From NCBI RefSeq assembly GCF_009363855.1, contig NZ_CP045423.1, forward strand, positions 1,766,001 through 1,830,000: DNA of 64,000 nucleotides, read 5' to 3'. Source of the stretch: Microvirga thermotolerans. GTDB lineage: Bacteria; Pseudomonadota; Alphaproteobacteria; Rhizobiales; Beijerinckiaceae. Numbering within the stretch: the first letter of the stretch is position 1; every line of letters starts with the position of its first letter. Of the stretch, positions 7,463 through 16,806 are shown piece by piece. Below the pieces are notes generated by a model. The model saw only the letters and a program-made list of their open reading frames with translations. It did not search any database and had not been told where the DNA came from. The position numbers were made by a program, and so were the translations under genes.

Positions 7463-8629
7463 TTGCCCGTTCCCCTCAAGTCCGCTTCCATCGGCGCCGT
7501 GCGCCGTTCGTTTGCGCCCTGGTCCGACCCTCATGCCGTCCCGCTGATCCGGGTCGAGAACGTCACCAAGCGGTTCGGCGAGGCGATCGCCGTCGACCAC
7601 CTCTCCCTGGACATCTTCGAAGGTGAGTTCTTCTGCCTGCTCGGCCCGTCCGGCTGCGGCAAGACCACCCTCATGCGCATGATCGCGGGCTTCGAGGAGC
7701 CGAGCGAAGGACGCATCGCGCTGGCGGGCAAGAGCCTCGCGGGCGTGCCGCCCTACCGGCGGCCGGTGAACATGATGTTCCAGTCCTACGCGCTCTTCCC
7801 GCACATGAGCGTGGAGAAGAACATCGCCTTCGGCCTGAAGCAGGACGGCCTGCCGAAAGGGGAGATCGCCGCGCGCGTCGGCGAGATGCTCCGCCTCGTG
7901 CAGCTCGAGAAGCTCGCCAGGCGCTATCCGGCGCAGCTCTCCGGCGGGCAGCGCCAGCGCGTCGCCCTGGCGCGGGCGCTCGCCAAGCGCCCCAAGGTGC
8001 TCCTGCTCGACGAGCCCCTCGGCGCCCTCGACAAGAAACTGCGCGAGGAGACCCAGTTCGAGCTCATGGACATCCAGCACGAGCTCGGCATGACCTTCAT
8101 CGTCGTGACGCACGACCAGGAGGAGGCCATGACCATGGCCGACCGGATCGCGGTCATGGACCACGGCCGCATCGTGCAGGTCGCGACCCCCGGCGAGATC
8201 TACGAGCAGCCCAAGACCCGCTTCATCGCCGAGTTCGTCGGCGACGTGAACATTCTCGAAGGGCACGTCCTCGGGCAGGAACAGGGCCTGTGGCGCGTGC
8301 GCTCCTCCGCTGCCGCCGAGCCCCTCACCATCGACGACCCGGACGAGGTTCTCCACCAGGACCAGGCGGTGGCGATCGCGGTCAGGCCGGAGAAGATGGC
8401 CATACAGCGGGACAGGCCGGAGGCGGGCTCCCAGAACGTGCTCGGCGGAGAGGTCTGGGACATCGGCTATCTCGGCGACTGGACCGTGTACCGGGTCAAG
8501 CTCGATTCGGGCGCCATCATCCGCGTGACCCGGGCGAACCGCTCCCGCTACGTGGAGAATCCCATCGACTGGGACGAGCGCGTCTATGTCACCTTCGCGC
8601 CGGATGCGGCGGTGATTCTGGCGGAATAG
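7463..8629 (+). CDS. ABC transporter ATPase, spermidine/putrescine type (PotA-like)
   Basis: The 388-residue ATPase of a polyamine-type importer. Motifs in order are Walker A GPSGCGKTTLMR (about residue 67), Q-loop NMMFQSYALFPH, signature LSGGQRQRVALARAL, Walker B VLLLDEPLGALD, the switch His in VVTHDQEEA, and a C-terminal TOBE-type regulatory domain (from about 285). The start is uncertain: TTG at 7463 or GTG at 7499 are the in-frame options, because no ATG precedes the conserved LIRVENVTKRFG start. It heads a tightly packed three-gene operon with two permeases but no substrate-binding protein nearby. Polyamine specificity follows from family likeness only. Confidence 0.9.
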   Translation: MPVPLKSASIGAVRRSFAPWSDPHAVPLIRVENVTKRFGEAIAVDHLSLDIFEGEFFCLLGPSGCGKTTLMRMIAGFEEPSEGRIALAGKSLAGVPPYRRPVNMMFQSYALFPHMSVEKNIAFGLKQDGLPKGEIAARVGEMLRLVQLEKLARRYPAQLSGGQRQRVALARALAKRPKVLLLDEPLGALDKKLREETQFELMDIQHELGMTFIVVTHDQEEAMTMADRIAVMDHGRIVQVATPGEIYEQPKTRFIAEFVGDVNILEGHVLGQEQGLWRVRSSAAAEPLTIDDPDEVLHQDQAVAIAVRPEKMAIQRDRPEAGSQNVLGGEVWDIGYLGDWTVYRVKLDSGAIIRVTRANRSRYVENPIDWDERVYVTFAPDAAVILAE

Positions 8630-8631
8630 CC

Positions 8632-9537
8632 ATGATCGTGCGGTCCTTTCCGAAGAAGCTGGCCTCCGCCCTGGTGCCGGCCGTGCCCTATCTCTGGCTC
8701 GGCCTGCTCTTCCTCGTGCCGTTCCTGATCGTCCTGAAGATCAGCCTGTCCGATCCGGCGGTGGCGCAGCCGCCCTACAAGCCGGTCTTCGACTGGAGCG
8801 ATATCCTCGGCTTCTTCGGCCAGCTGGATCTCGAGAACTTCGAGACGCTCACGGGCGACGATCTCTACCTGAGGGCGACCCTGTCGTCGGTGCGCATCGC
8901 CGCGGTCTCGACGGCGCTGCTGCTCGTCGTCGGATTCCCCATCGCCTACGCCATGGCCCGCGCGCCGGAGCGCCACCGGCCGCTCCTCGTGGCCATGGTG
9001 ATCCTTCCGTTCTGGACGAGCTTCCTGATCCGCATCTACGCCTGGATTGCCATCCTCAAGCCGGAGGGGCTCCTCAACCAGGTCCTGATGAGCATGGGTC
9101 TGGTCGCTGAGCCGCTGACCGTCCTCAACACGGAGACCGCCGTCTTCATCGGCATCGTCTATGCCTATCTGCCGTTCATGGTGCTGCCGCTCTACGCGAC
9201 TCTCGAGAAGATGGACGACACCCTGATCGAGGCCGCGCAGGATCTCGGCTGCCCGCCCTGGCGCGCCTTCTGGACGATCACCGTGCCGCTCGCCATGCCC
9301 GGCGTCATCGCGGGTTCGCTCCTGTGCTTCATACCGGCAGTCGGCGAGTTCGTGATCCCGGACCTCCTCGGCGGCTCCGAAACCCTGATGATCGGCAAGC
9401 AGCTCTGGAGCGAGTTCTTCTCCAACCGGGACTGGCCGCTCGCCTCGGCGGTCGCCATCCTCCTCCTCATCATCCTGGTGGTGCCCATCGTGATCTATCG
9501 CGACGTGGAAGCGCGCCGGCTGGAGACCCGGCCATGA
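8632..9537 (+). CDS. ABC transporter permease, PotB/PotH-like
   Basis: A 301-residue inner-membrane permease with about six membrane segments, the first near residues 14-36 (VPYLWLGLLFLVPFLIVL). The EAA loop that docks with the ATPase is visible at about residue 199 (EAAQDLGCPPWRAFWTITVP). It starts 2 bp after the ATPase stop. Its TGA overlaps the ATG of the next permease (ATGA). The order ATPase-permease-permease is that of polyamine ABC operons, where the binding protein can be encoded elsewhere. Confidence 0.92.
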   Translation: MIVRSFPKKLASALVPAVPYLWLGLLFLVPFLIVLKISLSDPAVAQPPYKPVFDWSDILGFFGQLDLENFETLTGDDLYLRATLSSVRIAAVSTALLLVVGFPIAYAMARAPERHRPLLVAMVILPFWTSFLIRIYAWIAILKPEGLLNQVLMSMGLVAEPLTVLNTETAVFIGIVYAYLPFMVLPLYATLEKMDDTLIEAAQDLGCPPWRAFWTITVPLAMPGVIAGSLLCFIPAVGEFVIPDLLGGSETLMIGKQLWSEFFSNRDWPLASAVAILLLIILVVPIVIYRDVEARRLETRP

Positions 9538-10337
9538 CGCGCCGCCTGAGCGTCTTCAACGTCACGGCGCTGGTTCTCGGCTTCGCCTTCCTGTACCTGC
9601 CGATCCTGCTGCTGGTGGTCTTCTCGTTCAACGCGTCCCGGCTCGTCACCGTCTGGGGCGGGTTCTCGACCCAGTGGTACGTGGCGCTGTTCCGGAACGA
9701 GGCGCTCATGGAGGCCGCCTGGGTGACGCTGCGGATCGCGCTCCTGTCCGCCGCGCTTTCCACCGTGCTCGGGACGCTCGCCGCCCTGGCCCTGACCCGC
9801 TACGGCCGCTTCCCGGGGCGGACGCTGTTCACGGGCATGGTCTATGCGCCCATGGTGATGCCCGAGGTGATCACCGGCCTGTCCCTGCTGCTGTTCTTCG
9901 TGGCGATCGGGCTCGACAGGGGCTTCCTGACGATCACCCTGGCGCATACGACGCTCACCATGTGCTTCGTCACGGTGGTGGTCCAGGCGCGGCTCATGAC
10001 CTTCGACCGTTCCCTGGAGGAGGCGGCCATGGACCTCGGGGCGCCGCCGCTGCGCACCTTCTTCTCGGTGACCCTGCCGCTGATCTCCCCTTCGATCGTC
10101 GCCGGCTTCCTGCTCGCCTTCACCCTGTCGATGGACGATCTCGTGATCGCGAGCTTCAACGCGGGTCCGGGGGCGACGACGCTGCCCATCAAGATCTACA
10201 GCCAGGTACGCCTCGGCCTGTCGCCGGAGGTGAATGCGGCCTCGGCCATTCTGATCGGCATCGTGGCGGTGGGCGTCGTCACGGCGACGCTGCTCAGCAA
10301 GCGCTCGGCCCTGCGCTCCCGACGCAGCGCTCACTGA
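9534..10337 (+). CDS. ABC transporter permease, PotC/PotI-like
   Basis: The second permease, 267 residues and about six membrane segments, with the EAA loop near residue 163 (EEAAMDLGAPPLRTFFSVTL). The ATG overlaps the stop of the previous permease by four bases, which suggests coupled translation and balanced subunits. Its 3' end overlaps the end of the convergent AsmA-family gene by 7 bp, so there is no room for a conventional terminator between the two transcripts. Confidence 0.92.
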   Translation: MTRRLSVFNVTALVLGFAFLYLPILLLVVFSFNASRLVTVWGGFSTQWYVALFRNEALMEAAWVTLRIALLSAALSTVLGTLAALALTRYGRFPGRTLFTGMVYAPMVMPEVITGLSLLLFFVAIGLDRGFLTITLAHTTLTMCFVTVVVQARLMTFDRSLEEAAMDLGAPPLRTFFSVTLPLISPSIVAGFLLAFTLSMDDLVIASFNAGPGATTLPIKIYSQVRLGLSPEVNAASAILIGIVAVGVVTATLLSKRSALRSRRSAH

Positions 10338-12124
10338 GCGGTCGCGAAGGGGGCGCTTTCCACGCCGAGGAGGGGGCGCGCCGCGCCGGAGCGCTCGATC
10401 AGGGAGCGCGCGTCGGGCGTGATCGCGATGTCGTCCCACCCGCCCGACACGTCGAAGACGATGGCGGGCGCGAGGGGCGGGCTTGGCGTGAGCGGCGAAA
10501 CCTCGACCTTCATGCTGATGCCGCGTTCGGGCAGGGAGACCTTACCGTGCAGGCTGGTAGAGAGGGTGGGGGTGCTGATGCGGCTGTCCACGATCTCGCC
10601 GATCCCGCCGCTGATCGCCAGCTGCGCCTGCACCTGGTCGAAGGGGGTGCGACCCCCTTTCCAGGAAAGGGAGGCGGAGAGGGGCCGCTTCTCGACGCGC
10701 TTCACGGCGTCGTTGAGGGCGATGCCGACGAGCTCCCCTTCCTTCACCGTCACCGTCGAGCGTCCCTGGGCCTGGCGGACCACTTCCGCCGGAGTGGCGC
10801 CGGCGCCCTCCAGAGCGAACTGGCCCTGCGCGCTTCCCGTGATCCAGCGCGGCTGGCCGATCTCCGACAGGAAGCTGGCGATGTTCACCCCGTCGAACAG
10901 GCCCTGGCTCTTCACGTCCACGCCCTTCTCGAAAGCGATGAGGGCAAGGCGGCCCTTGAGGGTGCCTTCGTGGAAATCGGCGCGGCCGAGGGAGGCCTCG
11001 ATCCGGCCCGGCCGGACCAGGATGCTGGCGGCCATGTCCCCGAGATGCAGGCGCCCGAGCTGCGCCTTCATGGCCGACAGGCGCAGGTCCAGATCGTTCC
11101 CGGTGACCTGGGTGAGATTGATCGCCTCCTCGCTCCAGGAACCCGACCCGGCGCGCGCCTGGGCGAGGGGCTGGACGAAGTCGGACAGGTTCAGCCGTTC
11201 CGCCGCAAGGGTCCCCGCGATGACCGGACGTTCCGCGTCGAGGCGGACGGCCAGCGTGCCTTCGAGGGTGTCGGAGCCGAGCGTGACCGTCACCGAGGGC
11301 CAGGAGATGCGGCGGCGGTTGACGGACAGGTCGCCTTCGATGGCGACGGCCTGCATCAGCGAACCGAAGGGCAGGCCGATCCCGCTCCAGCGCAGGAAGT
11401 CGCGCATGGAGGCCGCGCTCAGGAGGCTCTGGCCGGTGAAGCGCGGGTCGTCGCCGATCTGGGCCTCGCCCTGGATGGAAAGGCGCCCCGCCGGGACCGA
11501 GAGGGTCAGGGCGAGCGGGCTCAGCTGATCGGAAGCGAGGCGGACCGGGTCGAAGGAGGCGCGGTCCACCGCGACCCTCTCGCCGCGCCACACGGCGGAT
11601 CCGACCGCATGCAGGGGCTCTCCGACCCCGTTCCAGTTGACCAGGAGGTTCAGGTCGGACAGGCCGGACGCAGGAAGGTCGGTCCAGCGGATGGAGGAGG
11701 CGGCGACGATCAGGCGCCGGGCGTGGGTCTCGCCCATCCGGTCCCTGAAGAGCCGGGCCCAGTCGATCCCGCGCAGCGCCGCCGCCGCGGCCGTGATCCG
11801 GGCGTCGTTCAGGGCGATCTCCGACAGCTCGATTCGCCCCATGAACAGGGGGAGGATGCGCAGTTCGCCGCGCAGGGTCGCCCCCTCTGCCTTAAGGGAA
11901 TGCTTCGGATAGGAGAGGGTGACCTCCTCGAACTTCACCCGCGGCGTCGGCAGGAGTGCGAAGGTGCTGCGGCCGGATACCGCAACGGAAAGGCCGTACC
12001 GTCCCTGGAGATGCTCGGTCACGGCAGCCGCGAGCCCGCCCGGGCTGAGGGTCCAGGGGGCGGACGCCGCGCCCAGAAGGGCGAGCGTGGCCAAGGCGAT
12101 GAAAAGGACGAGGCGGCGGGACAT
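10331..12124 (-). CDS. AsmA family protein
   Basis: A 597-residue envelope protein with an N-terminal membrane anchor (about residues 5-22, LVLFIALATLALLGAASAPW) and a long beta-rich periplasmic body typical of AsmA/TamB-like proteins. The conserved C-terminal AsmA block runs through VTVKEGELVGIALNDAVKRV and the ISGGIGEIVDSRI segment. Family members are linked to outer-membrane assembly or lipid transfer between membranes. The exact role here is unknown. It is transcribed alone, convergent with the polyamine-type operon and divergent from the CoA-transferase operon. Confidence 0.88.
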   Translation of the reverse strand: MSRRLVLFIALATLALLGAASAPWTLSPGGLAAAVTEHLQGRYGLSVAVSGRSTFALLPTPRVKFEEVTLSYPKHSLKAEGATLRGELRILPLFMGRIELSEIALNDARITAAAAALRGIDWARLFRDRMGETHARRLIVAASSIRWTDLPASGLSDLNLLVNWNGVGEPLHAVGSAVWRGERVAVDRASFDPVRLASDQLSPLALTLSVPAGRLSIQGEAQIGDDPRFTGQSLLSAASMRDFLRWSGIGLPFGSLMQAVAIEGDLSVNRRRISWPSVTVTLGSDTLEGTLAVRLDAERPVIAGTLAAERLNLSDFVQPLAQARAGSGSWSEEAINLTQVTGNDLDLRLSAMKAQLGRLHLGDMAASILVRPGRIEASLGRADFHEGTLKGRLALIAFEKGVDVKSQGLFDGVNIASFLSEIGQPRWITGSAQGQFALEGAGATPAEVVRQAQGRSTVTVKEGELVGIALNDAVKRVEKRPLSASLSWKGGRTPFDQVQAQLAISGGIGEIVDSRISTPTLSTSLHGKVSLPERGISMKVEVSPLTPSPPLAPAIVFDVSGGWDDIAITPDARSLIERSGAARPLLGVESAPFATAQ

Positions 12125-12296
12125 GAACTGTGATCGGGGCCTTTGGCTCCGCCCTGGGCAGGGCCCGGGCGGGATGGTGGCGGCGGCGCATCCGCTGCCG
12201 GCGATATCCTTACCTCCATACGAAGGGATTGTCTAAATTGAGGCCAGGTTGCAGGGTGTCGCACAACCGCCCCCGGGCGGAGTGAAGCGGAACAGA

Positions 12297-12332
12297 CCCG
12301 AGAGGGTTCGCAAGAGGGTTTGCAAGAGGGTT
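12297..12332 (+). repeat. Three tandem 12-bp units over the scoA ribosome-binding site
   Basis: CCCGAGAGGGTT, CGCAAGAGGGTT and TGCAAGAGGGTT follow each other without gaps and end 2 bp before the ATG at 12335. Each unit offers a purine-rich AGAGGG that could act as a Shine-Dalgarno. Only the copy at about 12326 sits close to the start. Confidence 0.8.
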
Positions 12333-12334
12333 TG

Positions 12335-13072
12335 ATGGACAAGGTTTACAAGGATGCGCGCTCGGCCATCGCCGAGCTCGTCAAGGATGGCATGACCATC
12401 ATGGCAGGGGGATTCGGCCTTTGCGGCATTCCCGAGGCCCTGATCGAGGCGATCCGGGAATCGGGCGCGAAGGACCTCACCTTCGTCTCCAACAATGCCG
12501 GCGTGGACGGGGTCGGCCTGGGCCGCCTCCTCGAGACGCGCCAGATCCGGAAGATGATCTCGTCCTATGTGGGCGAGAACAAGCTGTTCGCGCAGCAGTA
12601 CCTGTCCGGGGAGCTTGAGCTGGAGTTCAACCCGCAGGGGACGCTCGCCGAGCGCATCCGCGCAGGCGGGGCGGGCATCCCGGCCTTCTACACCAAGACC
12701 GGCGTCGGCACCCTGATCGCCGAGGGCAAGGAGGTCCGCGAGTTCGACGGCGAGAAGTACGTGATGGAGCGCGGCATCTTCGCCGACCTGGCCGTCGTCC
12801 ATGCCTGGAAGGGCGACACGGAGGGCAACCTCGTCTACCGCAAGACGGCGCGTAACTTTAACCCGATGATGGCGACGGCCGCGCGGATCACCGTCGCGGA
12901 GGTCGAGCACCTCGTCGAGGCGGGGGAGATCGACCCCGACTGCATCCACACGCCGGGCATCTACGTGCAGCGAATCGTGCACGTGCCCAACCCGGTCAAG
13001 CACATCGAGCAGAGGACGACCCGCAAGCGCCTCGAGGGCGCGGTTCCGGCGGGCGCAGGGGAGGAAGTCTGA
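12335..13072 (+). CDS. 3-oxoacid CoA-transferase subunit A (ScoA/PcaI type)
   Basis: The 245-residue alpha subunit of a family I CoA-transferase, which moves CoA from succinyl-CoA to a 3-oxoacid such as acetoacetate. Family signs are the glycine-rich [16 protein letters not shown] segment near residue 27, [16 protein letters not shown], and the [16 protein letters not shown] segment. The subunit B start overlaps its stop (TGATG), so the two are made together. Neighbours give no pathway clue. Ketone-body or poly-hydroxybutyrate turnover, or the beta-ketoadipate pathway, are all possible. A tandem repeat covers its ribosome site. Confidence 0.94.
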   Translation: MDKVYKDARSAIAELVKDGMTIMAGGFGLCGIPEALIEAIRESGAKDLTFVSNNAGVDGVGLGRLLETRQIRKMISSYVGENKLFAQQYLSGELELEFNPQGTLAERIRAGGAGIPAFYTKTGVGTLIAEGKEVREFDGEKYVMERGIFADLAVVHAWKGDTEGNLVYRKTARNFNPMMATAARITVAEVEHLVEAGEIDPDCIHTPGIYVQRIVHVPNPVKHIEQRTTRKRLEGAVPAGAGEEV

Positions 13073-13752
13073 TGGCCTGGACACGCGAACAGATGGCGGC
13101 GCGCGCGGCGAAGGAGCTGCGCGACGGGTTCTACGTCAACCTCGGCATCGGCATTCCGACGCTCGTGTCGAACTTCATCCCGAAGGGGATGCGGGTGCAG
13201 CTTCAGTCCGAGAACGGGATGCTCGGCATGGGTCCCTTCCCCTACGAGGGCGAGGAGGACGCCGACCTGATCAACGCCGGCAAGCAGACCATCACCGAAC
13301 TGCCGACCACGAGCTACTTCTCCAGCGCCGATTCCTTCGCCATGATCCGCGGCGGGCACATCGACCTGTCGATCCTGGGCGCCATGCAGGTGGCAGAGAA
13401 CGGCGACCTCGCCAACTGGATGATCCCCGGCAAGATGGTGAAGGGCATGGGCGGCGCCATGGACCTGGTGGCGGGCGTCAAGCGGGTCGTCGTGGTCATG
13501 GAGCACACCGCGAAGGGCAAGGACGGGTCGGAGGAGCCGAAGCTCCTGAAGGCCTGCACCCTGCCGCTCACCGGCGCGGGCGTGGTCGACATGGTGATCA
13601 CCGATCTCGGCGTCTTCACCATCGACAAGAAGGGCGGCTCCGGCATGACCCTGATCGAACTCGCCGACGGCGTCTCGCTGGACGAGGTCAAGGCCAAGAC
13701 CCAGGCGGACTTCAAGGTGGCGCTGCAGAACGCGCGCTCGAACGCCGCGTAG
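13072..13752 (+). CDS. 3-oxoacid CoA-transferase subunit B (ScoB/PcaJ type)
   Basis: The 226-residue beta subunit. The catalytic glutamate is Glu47 in the [10 protein letters not shown] motif, which forms the glutamyl-CoA intermediate in this family. The [15 protein letters not shown] and [19 protein letters not shown] segments are also typical. It overlaps subunit A by one base and the extended 3' end of the convergent iron-type permease gene by 41 bp. A hairpin of the dispersed CATTCCGG type follows at 13766 and may end both transcripts. Confidence 0.95.
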   Translation: MAWTREQMAARAAKELRDGFYVNLGIGIPTLVSNFIPKGMRVQLQSENGMLGMGPFPYEGEEDADLINAGKQTITELPTTSYFSSADSFAMIRGGHIDLSILGAMQVAENGDLANWMIPGKMVKGMGGAMDLVAGVKRVVVVMEHTAKGKDGSEEPKLLKACTLPLTGAGVVDMVITDLGVFTIDKKGGSGMTLIELADGVSLDEVKAKTQADFKVALQNARSNAA

Positions 13753-15577
13753 GGAAAATAGCCATGTCGTTCCGGGGCCGCGAAAGCGGTGCCCGGAATG
13801 ACACGGTCTTCGGCGCCTGCGGGGCCGACTTTTCTGCGCCCGCCCGGAAGGACGGCATCGTGCCGCCTCGGGAGCCGGCCGAGCCGGCCTTTCCCGGCCC
13901 GGTTTCGGCGCTACGCACCAGCTGGATCACCGGCGCAAGCCCGACCAGGACGATGACGAGGGCGGCGAGGGAGCCGTCCTCGAAGGCCCCGCGGGACGCG
14001 TGGCCGTAGACGAGGGTGGCCAGCGTCTCCGTGTTGAGGGGGCGCAGCAGCAGCGTCGCCGACAATTCCTTGATGCAGTCCACGAAGACCAGCAGCGCGG
14101 CGCTCGCAAGGGCGGGCCGCAGGAGCGGGATCTGGATCTTCAGCACGAGTTCCCGCGGCCGGGCGCCGAGAATGCGGCCCGCATCCTCGATTCCCGTGGA
14201 GACCCGCTCCAGGCCCGCCGAGAGGGAGCCGGTGGCGATCGGCAGGAAGCGGATCAGGTACGCGATCACGATCCCGCCCGCGGAGCCCATCAGGACGAGG
14301 CCGATCCGCTCCCCCGTGAGAGCCCGCCAGAGGGAGCCGAGGCTTGTGTCCAGCGCAACGAGCGGCGTGAGCAGACCGAGGGCCAGGACCGTTCCCGGCA
14401 CCGCGTAGCCGATGCCGGCGATCGCCAGCGCGGCCTTGGTCAGCCGCAGGCGCGCGAGTCGCGAGGCGGTGACGAGGACGATGCCGAAGGCGAGGGTGGC
14501 GATGGTGGCCGCGCCCGACAGGCCGACCGTCGTGAGAAGGTGGCCGACGAAAGCCTCGTCGATCTGCTCCGCCAGACCCCGGCGGAACACCTCGCGCAGG
14601 AGGAATGCGATGGGAAGCACGAAGCCCATGACCACCGGCAGGGCGCAGAACAGGGTCGCGAGCCAGCGCTGGCGGCCCGAAAGATCGACGGGCTGCGTCA
14701 CCCGCGGACGGCGGGTGGAAAGCGCATAGCGCCGGTCGCGACGGCCGCGGCGCTCCATGACGATCAGCGCGAGGACGATGGCGAGCATCACGCAGGCGAT
14801 CTGCGCGGCGCCCGCGAGGCTGCCGCGATTGAGCCAGGTGGTGAAGATGGACACCGTGAGGGTGCGCACACCCAGGTATTCGCTCGCGCCGATGTCGTTG
14901 AGAGATTCGAGGAGCGCGAGCGACAGGCCTACCGCAAGGGCCGGACGGGCGAGGGGAATGGCGATGGCGCGGAAGAGCGTGTAGCGGCTGGCCCCCAGGG
15001 TGCGCGCCACCTCGATCATGCTGGCGCTCTGCGTGAGGAACATCAGGCGGGCGGCGAGATAGACATAGGGATAAAGCACCGCCGACATCACGAAGACGCA
15101 GCCGTAGACGGAGCGGATCTCCGGGAACCAGTAATCGCCCCGGGACGACCAGCCCATGAGGCTGCGCAAGGCCATCTGCACCGGCCCCGCCGCGTCGAAG
15201 ATCTCCACGTAGATATAGGCGGTGATGTAGGTCGGCACCGCGAGCGGCAGGGGCAGAAGGGCCGCGAGGATGCGGTGCCCCGGGAAGCGGTGAGCGGTGA
15301 CGAGCCACGCGGCCCCGATCCCGACGATGCCGGTGAGAAGCGCGACGCCGCCGAGCAGGAGCCCCGTGTCGAGAAGGGCCGCAGGCAGGATGTCCGCGGT
15401 CACCTGCGCCCACAGGGTCGCCTCGCCCTGTGCGGCGATGCGCACCAGCGAAAAGAGCGGCGCGAGGACGAGCGCCGCGATGCAGGTCACCACCGCGACG
15501 GACCAGAGCGGCGCGCCGTTGAGGGCACGCCGCAGAGCGGTCGCGGAGAGGCGGTGGGACGCGGCAAGCGTGCTCAT
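13712..15577 (-). CDS. ABC transporter permease, ferric-iron type (FbpB/AfuB-like), with extended C-terminus
   Basis: A 621-residue double permease with two copies of the inner-membrane transport domain and about twelve membrane segments. EAA loops lie near residue 190 ([20 protein letters not shown]) and near 470 ([18 protein letters not shown]). It pairs with the Fe3+-binding protein encoded just upstream. No ATPase gene is present here. After about residue 560 the sequence leaves the family and becomes Arg/Ser/Pro-rich ([23 protein letters not shown]), translating an intergenic palindrome and then 41 bp antisense to subunit B. The natural stop has apparently been lost or displaced. Confidence 0.88.
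   Translation of the reverse strand: MSTLAASHRLSATALRRALNGAPLWSVAVVTCIAALVLAPLFSLVRIAAQGEATLWAQVTADILPAALLDTGLLLGGVALLTGIVGIGAAWLVTAHRFPGHRILAALLPLPLAVPTYITAYIYVEIFDAAGPVQMALRSLMGWSSRGDYWFPEIRSVYGCVFVMSAVLYPYVYLAARLMFLTQSASMIEVARTLGASRYTLFRAIAIPLARPALAVGLSLALLESLNDIGASEYLGVRTLTVSIFTTWLNRGSLAGAAQIACVMLAIVLALIVMERRGRRDRRYALSTRRPRVTQPVDLSGRQRWLATLFCALPVVMGFVLPIAFLLREVFRRGLAEQIDEAFVGHLLTTVGLSGAATIATLAFGIVLVTASRLARLRLTKAALAIAGIGYAVPGTVLALGLLTPLVALDTSLGSLWRALTGERIGLVLMGSAGGIVIAYLIRFLPIATGSLSAGLERVSTGIEDAGRILGARPRELVLKIQIPLLRPALASAALLVFVDCIKELSATLLLRPLNTETLATLVYGHASRGAFEDGSLAALVIVLVGLAPVIQLVRSAETGPGKAGSAGSRGGTMPSFRAGAEKSAPQAPKTVSFRAPLSRPRNDMAIFPTRRSSARSAAPP
13766..13802. repeat. CATTCCGG-type palindromic intergenic element
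   Basis: A near-perfect hairpin: GTCGTTCCGGG pairs with CCCGGAATGAC, enclosing an inner CCGC-gaaa-GCGG stem. Relatives lie at 32124-32264 and 38246-38283. It sits between the CoA-transferase stop and the normal end of the convergent permease, and is translated into the permease tail. Confidence 0.75.
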
Positions 15578-15621
15578 GGCGGCTCAGGAAACGGCGCGCC
15601 CGTGGCGGGCGCGCCATCGCT

Positions 15622-16659
15622 CTAGCGGTCGAAGCCGACCTTGTCGACGAGGGCGCTGGCCTTGGCGCGGTTCTTGGCCACCTCGGCGAGGCTCATTTCC
15701 TCCGCTTGCAGCGGTCCGAAGGACTTCACGAGCGGGTTGATCTCGATGCCGGGCCGGACGGGGTACTCGTAGTTCACGTCGGCGAAGACGCGCTGGGCTT
15801 CCGGGGAGGTCATGAACTCCATGAGCTTCAGGGCGTTCTCGCGGTTGGGCGCGTTCTTCATCATCGCGATGCCGGAAACGTTCACGTGCGTGCCGCCGCC
15901 CTTGAAGGTCGGCAGGATCACGTTGATCGCCTCGGCCCACTTCTTCTGGTCGGCATTGGTGCCGTTGGTCATGAGGCCGACATAGTAGGTGTTGCCCAGG
16001 CCGATGTCGCATACGCCGGCGAGGATGTCCTTCGCCACGTCGCGGTCGCCGCCCGAGGGCTTTTTGGCGAGATTCGCCTTCACGCCCTTCAGCCATTCCT
16101 CGGTCGCCGCCTCGCCGTGCTTCACGATCATCGCCGCGGTCAGGGCGATGTTGTACTGGTGCTGGAAGGAGCGGGTGCAGATCTTCCCCTTCCACTTGGG
16201 GTCGGCGAGGTCCTCGTAGTTGATCGCCTTGTCCTTCACCCGATCCTTGGAGGCGTAGATGGCGCGGGCGCGCATCGAGAGGGCGTACCAGCGCCCCTCG
16301 GGATCGCGCAACTGCGCGGGAATGGCGCCGTTCAGCACCTCCGACTTGACCGGCTGGGTGATTCCCAGATCGACCGCCTCCTGGATGCGGCCGATGTCGA
16401 CGGTGATCAGCACGTCCGCGGGGCTGTTCTCCCCTTCCGCCTTGATGCGCTCCGCGAGCCCCTGCTCGGAGAAGATCGCGTTGACCTTGATGCCCGTCGC
16501 CTTGGTGAACTCGTCGAGGGTGGCCGAATACAGGCCGGGCTCGCGGTTCGTATAGACGTTGACGACGCCCTGGGCGGAGGCAGAGAGGGTGGAAGCCGCA
16601 AGAGTGCCGAGAACGGCTGCTCCCATCAGCAGATCCCGAACGCAATGTCTCGTCATCAT
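15622..16659 (-). CDS. Fe(3+) ABC transporter substrate-binding protein (FutA/AfuA-like)
   Basis: A 345-residue periplasmic iron-binding protein. A signal peptide occupies about residues 1-29 (LLMGAAVLGTLAASTLSASA, then QG). The mature part begins VVNVYTNREPGLYSATLDEF, where the Tyr and surrounding residues are typical of ferric-binding proteins. Later segments RSFQHQYNIALTAAMI and GLGNTYYVGLM supply family tyrosines. The ATG at 16659 is chosen because GAGGAT lies 4-5 nt before it. An in-frame extension to 16755 lacks a ribosome site and would bury the signal peptide. The permease follows 44 bp downstream. An AT-rich leader with an Irr-like inverted repeat precedes it. Confidence 0.92.
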   Translation of the reverse strand: MMTRHCVRDLLMGAAVLGTLAASTLSASAQGVVNVYTNREPGLYSATLDEFTKATGIKVNAIFSEQGLAERIKAEGENSPADVLITVDIGRIQEAVDLGITQPVKSEVLNGAIPAQLRDPEGRWYALSMRARAIYASKDRVKDKAINYEDLADPKWKGKICTRSFQHQYNIALTAAMIVKHGEAATEEWLKGVKANLAKKPSGGDRDVAKDILAGVCDIGLGNTYYVGLMTNGTNADQKKWAEAINVILPTFKGGGTHVNVSGIAMMKNAPNRENALKLMEFMTSPEAQRVFADVNYEYPVRPGIEINPLVKSFGPLQAEEMSLAEVAKNRAKASALVDKVGFDR

Positions 16660-16758
16660 GAAATCCTCGATAGCAGGTCGCGGGCAACAGGCCCGATCCG
16701 GCGCGGAGGAACCACGCCGGCGTCCCGAGGTCAACAAAAAAGTCTGAAATTTCAATGA

Positions 16759-16776
16759 TTTATAGAAATTCTAAAC
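16759..16776 (-). promoter_or_regulatory. Irr/ICE-like inverted repeat upstream of the iron-binding protein gene
   Basis: On the minus strand TTTAGAA-T-TTCTATA (plus-strand 16761-16775) is an imperfect inverted repeat built of the half-sites seen in rhizobial iron control elements, but with a 1-nt instead of 3-nt spacer. It lies about 100 bp upstream of the start. A TGAAATTTCA palindrome is adjacent at 16745-16754. Confidence 0.35.
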
Positions 16777-16781
16777 TGGAG

Positions 16782-16806
16782 TCAGCTTACAACTTTTCTA
16801 AGCTGA
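16782..16806. repeat. Inverted repeat overlapping the stop of the cyclic-nucleotide-binding gene
   Basis: TCAGCTTA (16782-16789) and TAAGCTGA (16799-16806) form a perfect 8-bp stem around a 9-nt loop. The TAG stop of the minus-strand gene is within it. It could act as a weak terminator for that gene; no T-run follows. Confidence 0.5.
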
